From assembly GCA_050949705.1 (NCBI GenBank), contig JBMNGG010000016.1, positions 109,763 to 173,762 on the forward strand: a DNA stretch of 64,000 bases. Reading direction: 5' to 3'. The position numbers and the translations under genes were made by a program. Shown here one piece after another: positions 19,938 to 29,003 of the stretch; positions within the stretch are counted from its first letter, which is position 1; each line of letters begins with the position of its first letter. The notes below the pieces were generated by a model. The model worked only from the letters and a program-made list of their open reading frames with translations. It was not told the origin of the DNA and made no database searches. Source of the stretch: JBMNGG01 sp050949705. GTDB lineage: Bacteria > Bacillota > Thermosediminibacteria > Thermosediminibacterales > Tepidanaerobacteraceae.

Positions 19938-20474
19938 ATGATAAGAAAAAGAACGCTTTTGATTATTATTTTTGCTGTTGTACTATTATTATCCGTATAT
20001 TTAATGTTTTTGGGAAACTTTCCAAAAGTAGTACATGAAAAACAGCTAGATTCTATCGATTTAGAACAGGTATCAACATCTTCGATAGACAAAGGTCAAA
20101 CAGAGCAGATTAATACAAGTCTGGAGAGTGATTTTTTTATTGAATATAAACTCGAAAGAGATAGACTAAGGAGTCAAGAAGCAGATTATCTAAGAGAACT
20201 TATTAATAACCCGAATGCTGGAGAACAATCTAAAGAAAAAGCTCAACAGAATTTGATTAATTTGTCTCAGCGAGTTGAGAAGGAAATGATTGTTGAGAAT
20301 TTGATCAAAGCAAAAGGTTTTGAAGATGCAATAATTTTCTTTTCAGATGATTTTATCAATGTGGTTGTAAAAACTAATGGTCTTCAACCAAAAGATATTG
20401 CACAGATTACAGATATTGTAACAAAAAACGCTGGAGTTACTGCGGATAAAATTACTATTATCGAAAGAAAGTAG
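19938..20474 (+). CDS. spoIIIAH: Stage III sporulation protein AH
   Basis: About 178 residues from ATG 19938 behind GAGAGGAG. One membrane helix, then a linker and a YscJ/FliF-type domain (EKEMIVENLIKAKGFEDAIIF, KNAGVTADKITIIE). It binds forespore SpoIIQ to join the two membranes. Last gene of the operon. Confidence 0.93.
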   Translation: MIRKRTLLIIIFAVVLLLSVYLMFLGNFPKVVHEKQLDSIDLEQVSTSSIDKGQTEQINTSLESDFFIEYKLERDRLRSQEADYLRELINNPNAGEQSKEKAQQNLINLSQRVEKEMIVENLIKAKGFEDAIIFFSDDFINVVVKTNGLQPKDIAQITDIVTKNAGVTADKITIIERK

Positions 20475-20484
20475 CGAACATTCA

Positions 20485-20513
20485 TTGTAATATTTCCATT
20501 ATATTGATATAAT
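20485..20513 (+). promoter_or_regulatory. SigA-type promoter of the asp23-nusB-xse operon
   Basis: TTGTAA, 17 bases, TATAAT, located between spoIIIAH and asp23. It lets the housekeeping genes downstream be expressed outside sporulation. Confidence 0.65.
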
Positions 20514-20550
20514 ATCAAGGGGTTCGATAATTCTCGTAAGGAGGTATATT

Positions 20551-20937
20551 ATGAGTAATAATATGGAATATGACAATCTCGATAAGGGTTCTATAAAGAT
20601 AGCTGACGATGTAGTTGGGATTATAGCAGGACTTGCTGCTATTGAAGTAGAAGGAGTAGCTGGAATGAGTGGAGGCATCGTTGGTGGAATAGCTGAAATG
20701 CTAGGGCGAAAAAATCTCTCTAAAGGAGTTAAAGTTGAGGTAGGAGAAAAAGAAGCGGTTGTAGATTTATATATGATTGTCAACTACGGTGTCCGGATAC
20801 CAGAAGTGGCATGGAATGTACAAGAAAATGTAAAAAAAGCTATCGAGAATATGACGGGTTTAAATGTTGTTGAAGTAAATATACATATCCAAGGAGTTAG
20901 TTTTGACCCTGTTTCAAAAGATGAAAATAGCAAATAA
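20551..20937 (+). CDS. Asp23/Gls24-family protein
   Basis: 128 residues. The family core IKIADDVVGIIAGLAAIEVEGV, then GVKVEVGEKEAVVDLYMIVNYG is clear. Such proteins form membrane-associated networks anchored by AmaP, whose gene follows, and are linked to envelope or lipid homeostasis. The accB and accC genes often found between spoIIIAH and this gene are absent here. Confidence 0.92.
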   Translation: MSNNMEYDNLDKGSIKIADDVVGIIAGLAAIEVEGVAGMSGGIVGGIAEMLGRKNLSKGVKVEVGEKEAVVDLYMIVNYGVRIPEVAWNVQENVKKAIENMTGLNVVEVNIHIQGVSFDPVSKDENSK

Positions 20938-20943
20938 AATAAA

Positions 20944-20968
20944 TACCCCCTGACTCTTTCAGGGGGTT
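20944..20968 (+). terminator. Hairpin between asp23 and amaP
   Basis: CCCCCTGA / TCAGGGGG stem with a 5-nt loop, but only a weak T stretch follows. Likely a partial terminator or an mRNA stabiliser that lets asp23 be made in excess over amaP. Confidence 0.5.
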
Positions 20969-20993
20969 AATTTCCTTTGAAAGGAGTTTTAGA

Positions 20994-21530
20994 ATGAATT
21001 TTGTTGATCGCATATTACTTACGATTTTTACACTTTTCTCAACAATAGTTTCTATAATTGCTATATTATTAGCTATACGTGTTGTTAGTTTACCGTATTT
21101 TAGTACAAGCATCTTAACAATTTATGGTCGATGGGAAACCGGTGCTGTTGGAGTAGTGTTGCTGTTAATTAGTTTAAAATTACTATTTTCAGGTATCAAA
21201 CCACGAAAAAGGCCGGAAGCAATAATTACAAATGGTGAATTAGGAAAAGTTAGCATTACTTTGAATGCCATAGAAAATCTTGTTTTTAAAGTTATTCGAG
21301 ACACAGAAAATATAAAGGACGCAAAGATTAGAATTAAAAAATATGATGAAAGTGTATCTGTTATACTTAAGCTAACAATTGATTTCGATGTTGATATTCC
21401 CAATATATCTTTAAATCTACAAAATACATTGAAAGATTATATAAATAAAACAGCAGGTATAATAGTTAAAGATGTTCAAATTACTATAGACAATGTATCA
21501 AACCAGACTAAGCAGAAAGCCATAAAATAA
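20994..21530 (+). CDS. amaP: Alkaline-shock membrane anchor protein AmaP
   Basis: 178 residues: two N-terminal membrane helices with GRWETGAVGVVLLLISLKLL between, then a soluble Asp23-like domain. It anchors Asp23 to the membrane. Confidence 0.87.
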   Translation: MNFVDRILLTIFTLFSTIVSIIAILLAIRVVSLPYFSTSILTIYGRWETGAVGVVLLLISLKLLFSGIKPRKRPEAIITNGELGKVSITLNAIENLVFKVIRDTENIKDAKIRIKKYDESVSVILKLTIDFDVDIPNISLNLQNTLKDYINKTAGIIVKDVQITIDNVSNQTKQKAIK

Positions 21531-21542
21531 GGGGTGAAAAAA

Positions 21543-21761
21543 GTGGATTCCTTTTGGGAGTTATTTAGAGAACACAGAGGGAAAATAATTGGGGGTATCT
21601 TGGGATTATTTATTGGCATTATTATAATCTTATTCGGATTCTTCAAAACCCTATTTGTCATTTTATGTGCTATAATAGGATACTATATAGGTAAATCCAC
21701 AGATAGTAAAAATGGTTTAAGAGATTTGTTGGATAAAATCTTACCTCCGGGTAATAGATGA
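21543..21761 (+). CDS. DUF2273 small membrane protein
   Basis: About 72 residues from GTG 21543. Two membrane helices (IIGGILGLFIGIIIILFGFF, TLFVILCAIIGYYIGK) and an ending LLDKILPPG. This family nearly always lies beside Asp23 and AmaP. Function unknown. Confidence 0.88.
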   Translation: MDSFWELFREHRGKIIGGILGLFIGIIIILFGFFKTLFVILCAIIGYYIGKSTDSKNGLRDLLDKILPPGNR

Positions 21762-21773
21762 GGAGTGCCTTTT

Positions 21774-22190
21774 TTGAGTAGAAAAATTGCTAGAGAGCAA
21801 GCTTTTAAAATACTTTTTGCCATAGATGTTGGAGATAATTCAGTAGAAGAAGCAGCAGACATTGTAATACCTTTTTTAAAAGATGAAAACCAGAAATCGT
21901 TTATTTTAAAAGAAGTATATGGAGTTATTGAAAATTTATCTCAAATCGATAAACTTATAGAGAAGTATTCGAACGAATGGAGTATAGAACGCATGGCTGC
22001 AACCGACAGGAATATTTTACGAATTTCTGTATACGAAATGATATTCTGTAAAGAAATACCCGTTAGCGTTTCTATAAATGAGGCAGTTGAAATTTCAAAA
22101 AAGTATTGTGAAGAAATGTCCTATAAATTCATAAATGGTTTACTCGGCTCTATTGCCAAGGACTATTCTTTATCAAGTAAAAACCCCTGA
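21774..22190 (+). CDS. nusB: Transcription antitermination factor NusB
   Basis: About 138 residues from TTG 21774 behind AGGAG. All-helical with REQAFKILFAIDVG, ATDRNILRISVYEM and SVSINEAVEISKKYC, the RNA and S10-binding surfaces. Part of the rRNA antitermination complex. Confidence 0.96.
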   Translation: MSRKIAREQAFKILFAIDVGDNSVEEAADIVIPFLKDENQKSFILKEVYGVIENLSQIDKLIEKYSNEWSIERMAATDRNILRISVYEMIFCKEIPVSVSINEAVEISKKYCEEMSYKFINGLLGSIAKDYSLSSKNP

Positions 22191-22242
22191 TTTGTAAGTT
22201 TAAGTTTTAATATTTAGTTAAATATTCTTGGGGAGATTTGAT

Positions 22243-23465
22243 TTGAAACCTATTCTAACAGTTACAGAAATCACAAATATCATCAAAAATATTTTTGATT
22301 CTAGCGAACTTTTAAGAAATGTGTATATTAGAGGGGAAGTATCAAATTTTAAACATCATTTTTCTGGTCACATGTACTTCACTTTGAAAGATGAAAGCAC
22401 TCAGATAAGATGTGTAATGTTTAGAAAAAACAATATGTTGCTTCCGTTCATGCCAGAAAATGGCATGAAAATAATAGCATTTGGTTTTATAAGTATATAT
22501 GCCAATAATGGTCAATACCAATTATATGTAGAAGATATAGAACCAGATGGTATAGGGGCTTTACATGTTGCCTTTGAAAATTTAAAAGAACGTTTGGAAA
22601 GGGAAGGCCTTTTTGAACAAAGCAGAAAACAACCAATACCATTTTTACCTAAAAAAATTGGCTTGATAACATCCCTTAGTGGTGCAGCCATAAAAGATTT
22701 TTTAACTGTAATAAAAAGACGTTTTTATAATGTTGACATTATTATTGCACCAGTATCAGTCCAAGGTAAAGGTGCCGCTGATGAAATATGCTCTGCTATA
22801 TGTAATTTAAATAATTTAGGAAATGTTGATGTAATAATCGTTGGTCGAGGTGGGGGTTCTATCGAGGAATTATGGACTTTTAATGAAGAAAAAGTTGCAA
22901 GAGCTATTGCTGATTCGAAAATTCCAGTTATATCAGCAGTTGGGCACGAAACGGATTATACTATTGCTGATTTTGTTGCAGATAAAAGAGCAGCGACTCC
23001 TTCAGCCGGTGGCGAATTAGTCGTGCCCGAAAAAATCATTTTAAAAAATGAGCTCCGTCTTATTAGTTTGAGATTAATCAATGGAATGTTAAAAAACATA
23101 CAGGAGCGAAGACAAAAACTTGAATATCTAAAAAGATCATCGGTTTTTAAAAGACCAGAAATACACATAATTAATCGTGGATTAACAATCGATGATCTAT
23201 TAAGAAAACTACATAAAAGTATAGAACAATACGTCTCACATAAAAAATCCCATCTTAATAACACTGCTGGTAAAATTGACACCTTAAGCCCACTTTCTAT
23301 ACTCAAAAGAGTGGTATAATATATGTATTAATACAAGAACTAATAATTTAATTTAAACAGCTGAATGATGTTAAAAAAGGTGATTCAGTTTTAGTAGTTC
23401 TGTCCGACGGAAATCTTTTGTGCAAAGTACAAGATCTAAAGGAAAAGAGTGATAGTATTGAGTGA
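22243..23465 (+). CDS. xseA: Exodeoxyribonuclease VII large subunit (frameshifted near the end)
   Basis: OB-fold N-terminus (YIRGEVSNFKHHFSGHMYFTLKD), catalytic region with IGLITSLSGAAIKDF, RGGGSIEELWTFN and SAVGHETDYTIADF. The continuous frame stops at 23319 after LSPLSILKR, about 65 residues short. Two extra bases (near 23305 and in the T run near 23390) would restore a tail with QLNDVKKGDSVLVVLSDGN. TTG 22243 follows GGGGAGA. Confidence 0.9.
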
Positions 23466-23732
23466 TCCATGTAAATATGAAGAAGCACTAGAACGGTTGG
23501 AGTATATTGCAGAAGAATTGGAGAAGGGCGATTTGTCTTTAGAAGAAGCACTTACTCTTTTTGAAGAAGGAATTAATTTAGTTAAGATGTGTTCGAAAAT
23601 GTTAGATCAAGCTGAAGGTAAAAATTCAGGTATTAATGAAGGGTTTGGACAATGATTTAGTAATTAAAGATTTCAATGGGGGTTCAGATTTAATTGAAAC
23701 AACTTATATAAAAAAAAAAAAAAAAAGATTAA
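23458..23732 (+). CDS. xseB: Exodeoxyribonuclease VII small subunit (frameshifted, end uncertain)
   Basis: Helical hairpin YEEALERLEYIAEELEKGDL and SLEEALTLFEEGINLVK is diagnostic. The frame ends early at 23655, but removing one A of the A5 run near 23621 gives AEGKIQVLMKGLDND, a normal ending. The true stop is obscured by a 16-base A run at about 23711-23726. GTG 23449 is an alternative start. Confidence 0.85.
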
Positions 23733-24605
23733 TTAAATCTAAGGCATTAATATTCGAACAATCATTTAAGCATTACTTACCCCAAAAAGATAAATATCCT
23801 GAAATACTTAATCAAGCAATGAATTATAGTGCCCTTAGCGGCGGAAAGAGACTTAGACCTATCATGGTTATGGAAAGTGCTGAGCTTTTTGGATTGTCTT
23901 TTAAAAAAGTTATGCCTACTGCTTGTGGTATTGAAATGATTCATACATATTCTCTTATACATGATGACCTTCCGGTTATGGACAATGACGATTTAAGAAG
24001 AGGAAAACCAACATGTCATAAAGTATTTGGTGATGCAATAGCTTTACTTGCTGGAGATGCTCTGCTGACACATGCTTTTGCAACAATAGCGAAAAAACAG
24101 CAAGATTGAAGGTATATCTAAAGAAACAGTATTGGATGTAATAGAAGAAGTATCTCTAGCAGCGGGAAATGAAGGTATGATTGGCGGACAAACAATCGAT
24201 ATGATTTCAGCTGGAAATCAAATCTGATAAAAATACACTTTTATATATAAGCTCCCCATAAAACTGGATGTTTAATTAGTGTGTCTTTGTGGTCAGGTGC
24301 GAGATTAGGCGGGTGCATCAAAAGAAGATTTGGAAACAATTAAATCTTTTGGGCAAAAAATAGGATTGATTTTTCAAATAGTAGATGACATATTAGACAT
24401 AAAATGCGATGAAAATATTTTAGGTAAAAACAAAGGAAGTGACTTGAAAAACAAAAAGAATACTTTTCCGTATTTACTCGGTTATGATAATTCAATAAAA
24501 TTAGTTAAAGAATTATCCATTGAAGCTAAAAATCTTGTATCAAAGTATAAGAATAATGACTTTTTTATCCAATTGACTGATTTTATTTCTAAAAGGGATT
24601 ACTAA
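23694..24605 (+). pseudogene. ispA: Farnesyl/geranyl diphosphate synthase, broken by at least five indels
   Basis: Polyprenyl synthase landmarks are spread over three frames: SGGKRLRPIMV, HDDLPVMDNDDLRRGKPT (first Asp-rich motif), AAGNEGMIGGQTIDM, then HKTG, and GLIFQIVDDILDIKCDE (second Asp-rich motif). Frame changes occur in the A16 run near 23711, after KKQQD at 24107, near 24230, near 24256 and near 24315. Total length fits a normal enzyme of about 295 residues. Either a decayed gene or a stretch with many insertion errors. The start (TTG 23694) is a guess. Confidence 0.8.
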
Positions 24606-24641
24606 GAGATGCCCATAATAATAACTTTTATCATCTGTCAA

Positions 24642-24670
24642 TTGAACACTATGGATTTTTGTGTTATAAT
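24642..24670 (+). promoter_or_regulatory. Promoter of the OLE RNA
   Basis: TTGAAC, 17 bases, TATAAT. It predicts a transcript start near 24677, ten bases before the first strand of the closing helix of the OLE RNA. Confidence 0.75.
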
Positions 24671-24676
24671 ATTTTT

Positions 24677-25276
24677 CAAATAGTGTAAACAGGTGGTACA
24701 GTATTCTAGTCAAAACCACTCTTCTGAAGGCGGGGCTAAAAATCCGTCAATGGCATATCGATGAAGTTCCTGGTGCTGGCTGCTGACGCCCAGTTGGGGG
24801 CTGGTGCTGGGAGTAAGGAGGATGGGGCGATCTACAAAGGCATGTAGGCGTTGACCCTACTTCCGCGGAGACCTAAGTTCGTGGTTTGAGAGAATCCTTG
24901 ATAGCTATGGCTTGGGGTGTGAACCTGCATTCGATAAACCGTTGGGTGCAGTGTAGCCTGCCTTGAAGTGAAATGGTCGGAAAAAGGTTCTTTGGTTGAT
25001 TTATAATTAGGCCAAATTATAAATCAACTTTTGCCTTTGAAAGCCATTTTGCAAAAGAGGCTAGGGAGAGAAAGGTTTTGGTGAGGAAAACTCCTAGACT
25101 TGGAATGGACTGGGGATTACAGTGTGGACTAAGTGGTAATCTAGCCCTGTATATGGCGACACTACAGTAGCGGGCTTAAAGGGGAACCGTCTATTTGGCA
25201 ACGAATAGATGTCTGCTGGGGAAATCCTGCTAGACCTAAGCCACAAAATTTACCCTATCCATAACCACCTGTTTCG
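24677..25276 (+). ncRNA. ole: OLE RNA (ornate, large, extremophilic RNA)
   Basis: A roughly 600-base GC-richer stretch with no good ORF lies between ispA and the OapA gene, the known place and size of OLE RNA (about 610 nt). The two ends pair perfectly over 11 bp (24687-24697 AAACAGGTGGT with 25264-25274 ACCACCTGTTT). Many internal purine-rich and hairpin segments are present, for example the near-perfect stem around 24996-25026 (GTTGATTTATAATT / AATTATAAATCAAC). OLE RNA forms a membrane-bound complex with OapA and is linked to Mg2+, cold and alcohol stress. The identification rests on size, context, OapA and my memory of the family, not on an alignment. Confidence 0.9.
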
Positions 25277-25298
25277 ATTGATATACGGAGGGTGTTTA

Positions 25299-25931
25299 TT
25301 GAACTCTGCTTTACGAAAAAAGAAGTATAAAAGGAAAAACAATAACGGAAACCAAAAAGCAAAATGGGTGTATAGGGTTATAGTATTGGCTTTTGGTCTT
25401 TCCGTTTTTTTTAGTTTAATTTCAGAAGTAGTAATAAAAAAAGTAAATATCCTTTTATCTCTACTTATTTTATTTATTATAATTGCTATAGGAGTCATTT
25501 TTGATATAATTGGAATAGCTGTTACTTCAGCAAATGAAGCACCTTTTCACGCTATGGCAGCAGATAAGGTTACAGGTGGAAAAGAGGCAGTAAGACTTAT
25601 ACGCAATGCTGATATAGTATCAAATTTTTGTAATGATGTTGTAGGTGATATTAGTGGAATAATTAGTGGTGCTGCTGGTGCGACTATAATAATAAAGATT
25701 ATGACATATACAAATGGTGAAAATGAAATGCTATTTAGCATATTATTAACTGGCCTTATTTCCACACTAACAATAGGTGGTAAAGCAATTGGTAAAAGTA
25801 TGGCTATAAATAAATCAAAAAATGTTGTTTTTATTGTAGCATTATTGCTAAATAAAATAAAAAGTCATTTTAATATAGATGTTTTGCGAGGTAAGAATGG
25901 AAACAAGCTTACAAACAGGAGAGAACGCTAA
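25299..25931 (+). CDS. oapA: OLE-associated protein OapA
   Basis: 210 residues from TTG 25299 behind CGGAGGGTG, which lies just outside the OLE closing helix. A basic, lysine/arginine-rich N-terminus (RKKKYKRKNNN) for RNA binding, then about four membrane segments: VLAFGLSVFFSLISEV, LLSLLILFIIIAIGVIFDII, a GDISGIISGAAGATIII helix, and one near ILLTGLISTLTIGGKAIGKS. The EAPFHAMAADKVTGGKEAV loop is typical. OapA brings OLE RNA to the membrane. It abuts tlyA. A longer upstream frame exists but would run into the RNA. Confidence 0.9.
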   Translation: MNSALRKKKYKRKNNNGNQKAKWVYRVIVLAFGLSVFFSLISEVVIKKVNILLSLLILFIIIAIGVIFDIIGIAVTSANEAPFHAMAADKVTGGKEAVRLIRNADIVSNFCNDVVGDISGIISGAAGATIIIKIMTYTNGENEMLFSILLTGLISTLTIGGKAIGKSMAINKSKNVVFIVALLLNKIKSHFNIDVLRGKNGNKLTNRRER

Positions 25932-26734
25932 TGAATAAGAAGAAAATAAGGCTTGATACTTTATTGGTAGAAAAAGGCTTGTTTTCTAGTAGGGAAAAAG
26001 CAAAAGCGGAAATTATGTGTGGAAATGTTTTTGTAAATAATCAATTAGTTGATAAACCAGGAACGCAGATAGAAATAGATAGCAATATTTTAATTAAGAA
26101 AAAAACGCTTTCCTATGTTAGCAGAGGGGGCCTCAAGCTGGAGAGAGCTTTAGAAGTATTTGATATACCACTTAAAGATAGAATTGCCTTGGATGCGGGT
26201 GCCTCTACCGGTGGTTTTACCGACTGTCTATTACAAAATGGTGTAAAAAAAGTCTATGCAGTTGATGTAGGATATGGGCAACTAGATTATCGTCTTAGGC
26301 AGGATAAGCGTGTAATAGTTTTAGAAAGAACTAATGTAAGGTATCTAAAGCTTGAAGATATTGGTGAAGAAATGGACATTATTACAGCAGATCTTTCTTT
26401 TATATCATTGTCTAAGGTTTTTTATACTTTTTCACAATTACTAAAAAAACATGGTGACCTAATAACACTTATTAAACCACAATTTGAAGTAGGGAGAAAA
26501 GAGGTTGGCAAAAAAGGAGTAGTTCGAGAAAAAAAGCTTCATGTTAAAGCTATAAGTGATACTATTGTTAGTGCTAAAGAATGCAACTTGTTTTTAAATA
26601 ACCTAACTCATTCTCCAATAAAAGGTCCAAAAGGCAACATAGAATATCTAGCTCATTTCAAAAACTCATTACTTAATGATTATGTCATTAATGTGGAATA
26701 TGTAGTAGAACAATCACATTTAGAATTATTATAA
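25931..26734 (+). CDS. tlyA: TlyA-family rRNA 2'-O-methyltransferase
   Basis: 267 residues. S4 RNA-binding domain (RLDTLLVEKGLFSSREKAKAEI), then an FtsJ-like methyltransferase with SAM motif LDAGASTGGFTDCLLQNG and KPQFEVGR. Overlaps the oapA stop codon. The dxs gene often found between ispA and tlyA is absent; OLE and oapA occupy the place. Confidence 0.94.
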   Translation: MNKKKIRLDTLLVEKGLFSSREKAKAEIMCGNVFVNNQLVDKPGTQIEIDSNILIKKKTLSYVSRGGLKLERALEVFDIPLKDRIALDAGASTGGFTDCLLQNGVKKVYAVDVGYGQLDYRLRQDKRVIVLERTNVRYLKLEDIGEEMDIITADLSFISLSKVFYTFSQLLKKHGDLITLIKPQFEVGRKEVGKKGVVREKKLHVKAISDTIVSAKECNLFLNNLTHSPIKGPKGNIEYLAHFKNSLLNDYVINVEYVVEQSHLELL

Positions 26735-26962
26735 AGGAATCCGTATATTTTTGTAGAACTAAATTGTATTAGTGAATTTATTATTTTAGTCAAGTCCAAA
26801 TTAGTGTGTAATTTTCCTCGGTCGTCGGTTAACCCCTTAACTCACCCCCATGTAAATATTAGAGTTACAATTACGGTTAAGATTCCAAACGTCTAGAGCA
26901 GTTTTTAGGGTCACAAAAGAAGCAGATGCTAAAGTCATCTGTAAGCGTTTATGCCGCGAAAG

Positions 26963-27080
26963 GTTGTTTACAGTGAGTGGCCCGGCATGGTAGGCTAATG
27001 TGCCATGCATCATACTTTTTTTAAAGGGTGATGCCGTTGATGCTCTAACCCATGCCGGGCAGAGGCTCGCTGTAAACAAC
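26963..27080. repeat. Large imperfect palindrome inside the IS
   Basis: Outer arms 26963-26977 and 27066-27080 (GTTGTTTACAGTGAG / CTCGCTGTAAACAAC, one mismatch) enclose inner arms 26981-26990 and 27050-27059 (CCCGGCATGG / CCATGCCGGG). It lies downstream of the transposase stop codon. Possible readthrough terminator or small-RNA structure. Confidence 0.7.
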
Positions 27081-27121
27081 ACCGTGGAATAAATGCGACG
27101 GTTACAACCTTGAAAAGCAAT

Positions 27122-28335
27122 TTACGCTGCTGTATCACCCCTTGAAGCCTTGTTATTGGCAGTTTGGTAGTATAGGTCCATATCAAAGTATTTACGACCT
27201 GCTTGCCACTTCTCGTCTTGCTCCATAAGCAAGGCACCCATTAAGCGGATTACTGATGCTTCATTGGGAAATATGCGTATTACTCGCTCCCTACGCCTAA
27301 TTTCCTGATTTAGCCGTTCTACACCATTGGTGGTGCGTAATCGTTTCCGATATTTTAGGGGAACTGCCAGAACTGCTGTAATATCATCAAAGGCCTCGTC
27401 TAGAAGGCTAGCGGCTTTTGGAGCTTTTGTTTCATATTTATCCATGATTTCGTCTCTCACTTTACGGGCGCTATCTATGTCAATAGCTTCATACAACTGA
27501 CGAAGGTCTTCTTTGATTTCGGGCTGCAATGCTTTGGGGGTATGATCTAACATATTTCTTGAAAAATGTGTTTGACACCGCTGCCAGGTAGCACCTTGGA
27601 AATGTCTCCTGGCCGCTTTGACAAGACCCTTATGGTTGTCAGAAATAATCAGGTGAACGTCTTTTAATCCCCTTTCTTTAAGGGAAGAAAAGAGTTCTCC
27701 CCAACTGCTTTCACTCTCCGTGTTTGACACCTGAAAGCCGATAATTTCTCGATAACCTTCTTCATTGACCCCAATGGCAATGAGCAACCCCCTAGACTGG
27801 ACTCTATGATCCTCTCGCACCTTAATATAGAGGGCATCCACAATTAAAAAGGGATAATGGCTCTTAAGTGGCCTTGTCCTGAAAGCATGGACTATGGGGT
27901 CTAGTTTCTTACAAAGTGCTGAAACGGTGGATTTAGAGAACTTCTTGCCACAAAGTTCTTCCGTGATGTTTTCTACTTTCCGAGTTGAAACACCATTTAC
28001 CACCATTTCCATCATGGCTAGTAGCAATGCCTGTTCACTACGTTGGTAGCGCTCAAATAATTTTGTGTTGAATTCTTCACCATTACGATGGCGGGGAATA
28101 CTTAGATTTAGCGCTCCCATTCGGGTGATTAGTTCTCGATCGTAATAGCCGTTACGATGAGCCTTACGTTTATCAGTTCGCTCGTAAGGTTTAGCACCAA
28201 GTTGCTCGGTAGACTGACATATCAGGACTTGGTTAAAGATCTTTTCTAATAGTTTTGCAACGGCTTTATCTCGACTGTTGCTTAAAAAAAGTCGTGCAAT
28301 TCTTCTTCGGTTAGGGTAATATTAAACTGAGCCAT
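27122..28335 (-). CDS. IS256-family (Mutator-like) transposase, frameshifted
   Basis: The main frame (28120 to 27122) has the family core: VDALYIKVREDHRV (first Asp), ISDNHKGLVKAARRHF (second Asp), WQRCQTHFSRNML and TTNGVERLNQEIRRRERVIRIFP with the Glu. The N-terminus is read from ATG 28335 (MAQFNITLTEEELHD) but breaks in a T7 run; eight T, or a -1 slip, would join it to LSNSRDKAVAKLLEKI. The complete protein would be about 404 residues. Unlike most other breaks here, this one needs an added base. Confidence 0.9.
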
Positions 28336-28480
28336 GGATTCTTCCTCCTCGGTTTGATATTTGCTCACACTTATATTATAACCGAGGGGAATGAGTTTGT
28401 GGCTCAATTCCTTTTTACACAATTATATAGACTTAATCATTATTTTAAGAAATATTATATATATTTAGGAAAGGTTTAAG

Positions 28481-29002
28481 ATGGATATAATATCTTACAT
28501 TGTTTTTGGAGTTATTATAGGCATATTAATTACGATATATATATTAAAACTGTTTAGACATAGAACCTTGACAAGAAGAATACAGAAAGCAAAAAAAAGT
28601 GAATACAAAGCCATACAGTTTATAGAAAGTCAGGGATTTGAAGTTTTAGATATTCAAAAAGACAGAACTTATACCCTTTTTATTGATGATAAACCAAATG
28701 ATGTCACTGTTAGAGCTGATATGATAGTTCGAAAAGGTAATAAAATATATGTTGCAGAAGTAAAAACAGGTGAAAAAGTAACCTCGCCGAAATATAGAGA
28801 GACACGGCGCCAGTTACTGGAATATTTTTTTGTATATCAACCTAATGGATTGCTCTTAATTGATATGGAAAAACGGAAGATAAAGACTGTTGTTTACTCT
28901 TTTTTAAAATGTGACAAAACTGCTTATATAAAACGCTTGGTCTTTTCACTGAGTTTAATAGTTATTGGTTTTATTATTGGTTTTTTAACTAGAGGAGGAT
29001 AA
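28481..29002 (+). CDS. Membrane protein with PD-(D/E)XK nuclease-like domain
   Basis: 173 residues. N-terminal membrane helix (IISYIVFGVIIGILITIYIL), a soluble domain with Glu41, Asp80 (VRADMIV) and E93-x-K95 (VAEVKTG), the arrangement of a PD-(D/E)XK active site, and a C-terminal membrane helix. Which nucleic acid it acts on, if any, is unknown. It abuts nadK. I know of no assigned function. Confidence 0.7.
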   Translation: MDIISYIVFGVIIGILITIYILKLFRHRTLTRRIQKAKKSEYKAIQFIESQGFEVLDIQKDRTYTLFIDDKPNDVTVRADMIVRKGNKIYVAEVKTGEKVTSPKYRETRRQLLEYFFVYQPNGLLLIDMEKRKIKTVVYSFLKCDKTAYIKRLVFSLSLIVIGFIIGFLTRGG

Positions 29003-29003
29003 T

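Larger units (their letters stand above)
26805..28421 (-). mobile_element. IS256-family insertion sequence
   Basis: About 1.6 kb inserted between tlyA and the next gene. Short imperfect ends TGTGTAA (26805) and TTACACA (28415-28421) face each other, and the transposase is on the minus strand. I could not find a convincing target duplication, so the exact ends are tentative. Base composition is clearly more GC-rich than the flanks, suggesting recent arrival. Confidence 0.8.

Noticed and set aside
24677..25276. Group II intron remnant as explanation of the GC-rich non-coding block
   Set aside because: No reverse transcriptase, no GTGCG-type 5' end or domain V pattern that I can see, and the neighbouring gene is OapA. 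OLE RNA explains size and place better.
25209..25298. Upstream extension of oapA
   Set aside because: It would run into the last part of the OLE RNA; TTG 25299 has a strong ribosome site.
26793..28430. Target site duplication of the IS element
   Set aside because: Flanking 8-9 bp strings on the two sides do not match, so no duplication is claimed.
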